64,000 nucleotides of DNA. Source: Voacanga thouarsii (lineage: Eukaryota; Streptophyta; Magnoliopsida; Gentianales; Apocynaceae). The notes below the pieces were generated by a model. The model saw only the letters and a list, made by a program, of their open reading frames with translations. It was not told where the DNA came from and ran no database searches. This document shows, piece after piece, positions 58,808-64,000 of this stretch. A program made the translations under genes and the position numbers. Within the stretch, counting starts at the first letter, position 1; the number at the start of each line of letters is the position of its first letter. The stretch spans positions 868,001 to 932,000 of the forward strand of contig JANUWF010001224.1 of NCBI GenBank assembly GCA_026120185.1. The letters run 5' to 3'.

Positions 58808-59931
58808 ATTAGGAAGGAGATAGTAGTGAAGATAGGAGTATAAGTACTAGGAAGCTCAAAGATTTCAGAAGAATATAGTCTCCCCTTTTTCAAATACAAC
58901 GCACAACACCACACTCAACTCTCAACTAGCTCACACCACAATTCCCAAACTCCTTAAAGTATACCTCTCACCAACACAATAACTAATTTAACCTCCTCCA
59001 ATCAATCCACCACAATTTTCACACAACCTGTAAAAATAAGCATAATATCTCACTGGAAAGCGTAAATGTGCTGAACAAACCCAATGTATCTAGATGCTCA
59101 TAACATGATTATGTGAATTATGGAATCATCATGGCATTATAGTGATCAAGTGTAAGATAATTCAAGGCCAATGTGCAACTAGTTACTCAATCATTGTAAT
59201 AGCCATAATCATACCTTTAAGCGAATACACAAATGATCATGTGAATGAATAAACTTCTCAAGAATCATCAACTCATAATATATCCAATGTCATGAAGCTC
59301 ACAAATTGATTCACACTGCAAGAGAACATTAAATATCCCAAATTTCGGCAAAAAATATACCTAAAATTATAAAAATTTACCTACAGCATTTTAACTGTGG
59401 GAATTCAAGAAAAAACGTACCTTTATGTTCTCCTATGCATGGGCAAGCAAAATATGCATCCTTTTTTTAGAAATCAAAGCTTTTTGAAGGCAGATTGAAG
59501 ATTGTGTTTTTGTGAAAAACAGAAGATTTTGAGGATTTTGATCCGTAGAATCAACAAAAGAATGATAGATTGATACTCTAGAAGTGTTTGGAAGGTGAAA
59601 AATCAAATTTTAAAAGGTTTAGGATGTGGAGCCGGCATGGGTTAGAAAGAATTTGAGAGGGAGTTGGAGAGTTTGATAAAAAAAAAAAAAATGGCCAAAT
59701 TGGCCTATTTTTAGTGCTTCTCGCGACAGGAGCTGGCACCAGTTCCGGGCCTGGTCGGTGCAGCCTCTAATCTGTCCGAGCTCTGATTTTTTTTAAACGG
59801 AATAAAAATAATGAACACACAGCAGTGGTGGATAATGAAATTCAATTTATAAAGAAATAAAAAAAATGAAAAAAAAATAAAGAAAATAAAAAAATTGTTC
59901 CAAATCACAAAAACTTAAAGCAAGAAAGACT
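58808..59931 (-). other. region between gag and the env-position ORF
   Basis: Pol would be expected here or just upstream, but no protease, RT or integrase motif is visible in any frame. Minus-strand AAAG|GTACGT (donor at 59420) and CTCTTGCAG (acceptor at 59316) bracket a possible 105-bp intron. A GC-rich piece at 59705-59795 resembles the GC-rich block of the LTR. Confidence 0.5.
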
Positions 59932-61307
59932 TTAATGCTTTCCACGGCCTTGATCATGTGGATTGTCTTCGGTGTTCCTTGGTAATGTCCCTGCTTGACG
60001 ATTCCTAAGTAATTTAGCCAGTTGGCTAATTTGGCTCTCCAAGTTGCGTATGGAGGCCTCTAAGTTCCTTGTTGTAGCATCAACCCCTTGGAATTTAGTC
60101 TCCGTTGTACTTACCAATTAACCAATTAATTCCTCCAATGGTGGCTTGAAAGGTGCTGAATTGTTGTTCAAAGGAGGTTGATTCCTTTGATTTCCCCCAA
60201 AGTTGAAAAAGCCCTGCCTAGGTTGGTTTGCATTGCTCCAAGAGAAGTTAGGGTGATTTCTCCAACTAGGATTATAAGTAGAGCTATAGGGATTGTTACC
60301 TAGACGGCCATTACCTGCAAAGACTGTTTGTTCCGTGGTTTCTTGGAGTGAACCCATATTTTGGCACTCATAATTTGGGTGCCCTTTTCCACAGAAATCA
60401 CAACTTACATTTAGCACTTGACCTTGACGCATCACCATGTGTTCCATCTTTTGAGTTAAAGCTTCCACCTTAGCTTCTAAAGCTGCCACAACATCCATTT
60501 TGTGCACTCCTTGCACATGAACTCTAGACCTTGCATTTCCCCAAGAATAGTTATTAGAAACTAAATTTTCAATGAGATCGAATACCTGTTTCGATGTCTT
60601 ATGATTGATGGAACCCCCTGCAGAAGAGTCCACCACTTGTCGTGTTACAAACGTAAGGCCATAAAGAAAGATGAGCATCTGCATTCCTAACTCAAATCCG
60701 TGGTGTGGGCACTTTCTCAACATCTCCTTGAACCTCTCCCAACTTTCATACAAAGGTTCAGAATCTAATTATTGGAAGGCAAAAATTTCATTTATGAGTT
60801 TGGATGTCCTAGCTGGAGGAAAATATTTGGCAAGGAATTTTTCAGCTGGGACATTCCAAGTGGTGATGGAACTTGTGGGTAAAGACTTTAATCAGGATTT
60901 GGCTCTATCTCTCAAAGAAAAAGGAAAAAGTCTTAGTTTTATGGTATCTTCAGAAACACCATTCATCTTAAAAGTATCACAAATTTCAAGGAAACTAGCT
61001 AGGTGGGCATTGGGATCTTCTTCAGGTAGCCCATCAAATTGGACTATATTTCGGACCATCTGGATGATATTGGGCTTTATTTCAAAATTATTCGCATCCA
61101 CCCTAGGTCAGTGATACTCGAACCTATACCCGAGATTGCAGGTTTCACAAAGTCATCCATCATCCTCCTGTTGTTTCCAGCATTTTTGTTTTGAGCACCG
61201 TCCATGTCTACGAGTAAGTTCTTTTTTACTGTTCGGCGGATTTTTGACAACGTCCTTTCGATTTCAGGATCAAAATCTACTATATCGCTTTTAGATCGTT
61301 GGGTCAT
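59932..61307 (-). pseudogene. Athila-type gag
   Basis: From ATG 61307: MTQRSKSDIVDFDPEIERTL, a frameshift near 61090, then the Retrotrans_gag core ([52 protein letters not shown]), a stop at about 60892, an ARTSKLINEIFAF segment and a stop near 60769. 60753-60118 continues with LYESWERFKEMLRKCPHHGF and a zinc knuckle CDFCGKGHPNYEC (C-x2-C-x4-H-x4-C, all ligands kept). A stop near 60120 is followed by a coiled tail with NLESQISQLAKLL, ending AGTLPRNTEDNP... at 59932. This is the standard Athila gag layout. It would form the particle and bind RNA. Confidence 0.88.
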
Positions 61308-61545
61308 GTACCAAGGCTAACACCTAGAAAAGACAAGAATAAAGTTAGATAACAGAATTCACAATTCAAACAAAATTAAAAGAATAAATTAGTCAATTAA
61401 ACATCAGTTAAAGTTAATAAATTAGATTACAAAGATACATAAGATACAAAAAATGGCACTTTTTTGTAAAAAGAACAATTGTACAAATTTACATATTTAC
61501 ATATTTACATGGTTAAATCAACAAAATCCAAGCTTTCATGATATT

Positions 61546-61565
61546 GTTCCCTAACAACAGCGCCA
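61546..61565 (-). promoter_or_regulatory. primer-binding site (tRNA-Asp type)
   Basis: On the minus strand TGGCGCTGTTGTTAGGGAAC lies seven bases inside the 5' LTR. It resembles TGGCGCCGTTGCCGGGGA, the site complementary to plant tRNA-Asp used by Athila-lineage elements, with several C-to-T changes. Confidence 0.75.
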
Positions 61566-61571
61566 AAAACT

Positions 61572-63030
61572 TGATGTGTTCAAATTTGGGTATAAAAATC
61601 ATATAAAAATAAGTACATTCCCAATCAAGTTTAAATTAAAACGTTAACCTCAAATTACACATATGAGCAAACGTACTCATCATTAAGTATAGTGTAAGGT
61701 TTAAAACGAGTATCGATCCTCAAGGAATAAGTATACATTAATCACTTTTCTTTCATTGTTGAACTGACTCAATAAAATGAAAAAAAATTAAAATAAAATA
61801 AAATAAAATAAAATAAAATAATATATGCATGTCAAGGATGGAGAATTATGTAACTCAAACTATTATTTTGACAAACACGACCTTAAAGTACCTAATCATT
61901 ATCATAACTAATCATTCTCTTGGCATCATGAAGGATTAAGATGGATTAACTTCTTTTCCAATCCATGAAATCACTATCCTCTAGACAAATTAGCATCACA
62001 TATCCTGTCTCAACTAATTCACCTAAAAGATGCATTAAATAGAATCCTTGATTAAATCCTCATATCCTGGCAAATTTAAAACATGAAATTAATCAATAAA
62101 TCCATATTCTGGCAGACATTAATTAACCTTTAATTACCCAATTATTAGCAATTAACCCCTTTTCCAAGCAAGTTAATACAAAGAAACAACAAATTAATCT
62201 CGTAATCAGCACAAGTAATTAAATACCAAGAATAACAATCAATTAATCAAAAGATCAAAGTAACTCTAAAAATCATAAATACTAAAAACAATGTCAAATT
62301 ACAATAAAACAATTAATACATCATTGTTCAAGAAAAGAAAATAAAGTTAAAAGAAAGTACTTATAGATAAGCCTTTTTCTTCTTCCTTCGTAGACACTCT
62401 TGTGCAATCCTCCTTGATTTGATGAATTCCACCTTGATTTTGAGTGATTTTATGTTTTGCTCCTTGAATTCCTCACTTTTGACTTGTGTTTTTCCTATAT
62501 TTATAGGTTTTAGAAGTGCCTAAATTCATCCCTTTAGAGTTTATGGCCGAATAAAAGTAGAAAAATACCAAAACTCTAAAAATTGCCAAAAACGTGCATG
62601 AAAATCGAAGTATCGCCTCTTGTACCAGTGCACAACCGGCGCCGCCTGTCCTGTCTAGGCCTGGCGTCGGTTGCATTCTGTCTCTCTGTCCATTTGTCAA
62701 TTTTTCTCAACTTTTGTGCCAAGTATTCCAGGTCACAGCCGATGCCGCTTTTGGGCTCCTAACCGGTGACGGCTATGTTCTGTTAAGCTCCTGATTTGCC
62801 AATTTTTCATCGTCTCGAAGTGCATGCCAGCAGCACGTGGTTGGCGCCGCCTCTAATCTATTTAGCGATGATTTTGCCTTATTTTATCCCTAAAATCTGA
62901 AATAATGTACAAAATACCTTTCCAAGGGTAAAATCTCAATTATGAAGGAATATAATTAGTTATTGCACAAAATGTATGACAAAATGGCCTCAAATAACTA
63001 GGTAATATATAACTAATTTAGGCCCTATCA
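61572..63030 (-). repeat. 5' LTR of the Athila-type element
   Basis: 1,459 bp, starting TGATGTGTTCAAATTTGGG (plus-strand sense) and ending GGCCCTATCA. It aligns along its length with 54315-55847. It has an (AAAAT)n run at 61790-61820 and a GC-rich block at 62630-62860. The LTRs differ noticeably, so insertion is not recent. Confidence 0.9.
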
Positions 63031-63035
63031 ACAGG

Positions 63036-63329
63036 CAAAATCTTCGCATGTAGTGTGGGGTTGCCAACTAGTACCAAATCTAAAACCAACGAAGAATATC
63101 TAATATTTCTTTTCTCACATTAACATTAAATGAATATTATAGATTAAGGTCTTCTTTAACCTATTGCAATGACTCTGCTAGCTTGGCTTTATCATTATTC
63201 AACTTTAATTGATTGAAAATTTTAAAATTTGGTTACTCAATAATATGAAAACATTCTACTTTAATACTTAATCAACTTGAGTTTCTTAACACATTTAATT
63301 TTTCCCTTGATTTGGAATTCATCATAGTG
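63036..63329. other. spacer
   Basis: No feature recognised between the Athila-type element and the gypsy pol relic. Confidence 0.4.
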
Positions 63330-64000
63330 CTTGCTCTCCAAGTAGAACCTTGTCCTCAAAGCTTAAAATCTAGAAATTACTATTGAAAAAAAAAAAACGG
63401 GCATTCTCCCAAGAGGACTCTTCTTAAGGCAAATTAGTTAAGTGTACTAGCCATTGAACAATTGGTCTATTCTTTTTCTTTGCTAAATACTTGTCCAAAA
63501 TTACAATATACTTAAGTCTTAGCTGACTATTGTTCCAATCAATGTTAAGTCTAGATCAATGACTGTCCCTTCACCTATATTTCTTTTCAACAAGCTAATA
63601 TTAAAAATAAGATGGATTTGAGAGAATGGGGATGATTAGAGTTTACAGGCAACATTTTCTTCCTTCTTGATAATTATATATTATCTATAATATTTAGAAA
63701 TAACTTCAAAATTTTCCTAACATCTAAAGAGTTCTACTTGAAGGGGTTTCTATTCCAACTAAACTTATCCTCCAACTTAGAACTACCTTTCAACTCTATT
63801 TCTACCTACATAATGTTTCATTCTATACTAAACTTTCTTTAAGCTATCCTTTATAACAATTTCTAATAGTAATTTATATTTTGCTTCATGTAGACAAATA
63901 ATCCAATACTGTAGCAATTTTGCTTTGCTAATATGTACCAAGAGCTAGCATAGGAGGCTTATACATGTAGAGAGTTTCAAAAATAGTCATTTTAATAACT
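63330..64000 (-). pseudogene. Ty3/gypsy pol end: integrase C-terminus and chromodomain-like segment
   Basis: On the minus strand 63618-63583 reads IHLIFNISLLK, matching the IHPVFHVSLLK block near the integrase C-terminus of chromovirus-type gypsy elements. 63468-63405 reads RPIVQWLVHLTNLP, a stop, EESSWENA, matching the V-x-W-x-x-L-P-x-E-(A/S)-(T/S)-W-E chromodomain core. Weaker pieces upstream (about 63990-63700) fit the preceding integrase region. Stops and frameshifts are frequent and it runs off the window. The Athila-type element inserted just beyond its 3' side. Confidence 0.65.

Larger units (their letters stand above)
54315..63030 (-). mobile_element. complete Athila-type Ty3/gypsy element lacking pol
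   Basis: The LTRs are 54315-55847 (3') and 61572-63030 (5'). Both read TGATGT(A/G)TTC...CCTATCA in plus-strand sense. The TSD ACAGG is perfect (54310-54314 and 63031-63035). Coding is on the minus strand: PBS next to 61571, gag at 61307-59932, then an ORF of the class found 3' of pol in Athila elements (58807-57900) and a polypurine tract at 55848-55862. No protease, RT, RNase H or integrase was found in the 5.7-kb interior. gag and the ORF contain stops, so it is non-autonomous and probably dead. Confidence 0.88.

Noticed and set aside
60671..61114. 147-codon plus-strand frame
   Set aside because: It is antisense to the Athila-type gag, which is recognisable on the minus strand.
1..64000. 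CRISPR arrays, bacterial operons, rRNA genes and functional tRNA genes
   Set aside because: Nothing of the kind is visible; the repeats are microsatellites and eukaryotic transposable elements.

Overview
This is nuclear DNA from a flowering plant, most likely a eudicot. It is very AT-rich, has almost no long open frames, and is built largely of nested LTR retrotransposons and DNA transposons. The one convincing intact host gene is a small TOM7 subunit of the mitochondrial outer-membrane import complex (minus strand, 7827-8060). I fixed most mobile-element borders by eye from terminal sequences plus flanking target-site duplications (TSDs).

Layout. 1-2265: minus-strand Ty1/copia pol relic. 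2266-5000: AT-rich spacer with a tandem duplication, an (AT)n run and a possible hAT-type MITE. 5000-8250: TOM7 gene and its probable transcribed downstream region. 8250-10828: spacer. 10829-14329: solo Ty3/gypsy-type LTR. 14905-16551: Mutator-like foldback element with a perfect 9-bp TSD. 16561-18480: spacer with a small lipoxygenase-like relic. 18486-35321: a complete Ty1/copia element (5-bp TSD, about 1.9-kb LTRs). Its gag is split by a gypsy solo LTR (22685-28897, itself holding an Athila-type solo LTR at 25855-27737). Its pol is split between integrase and reverse transcriptase by a non-autonomous hAT element (30754-31857) carrying the first coding exon of an SRFR1-like gene. 36060-40068: a complete but dead hAT transposon with TIRs, 8-bp TSD and a broken BED-finger transposase. 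42057-43849: decayed fragments of a NEDD8-activating-enzyme gene (ECR1/UBA3) and a cinnamyl/mannitol-type alcohol dehydrogenase. 45022-54253: a gypsy solo LTR holding three copia solo LTRs, two of them stacked. 54315-63030: a complete minus-strand Athila-type element with gag and an env-position ORF but no recognisable pol. 63330-64000: end of another gypsy pol (integrase C-terminus plus chromodomain-like segment), minus strand.

Main points of interest. First, the copia LTRs carry a short reading frame just upstream of the primer-binding site. Homologous frames with largely synonymous differences occur in a second LTR family and, less clearly, a third. A GT donor in this frame and a CAG acceptor beside the gag ATG would join it in frame to Gag, so splicing would separate a Gag mRNA from the PBS-bearing genomic RNA. 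Second, the hAT element has captured an SRFR1-like exon. Third, the Athila-type element has lost pol but kept gag and the env-position ORF. All are inferences from sequence reading; no searches were run.
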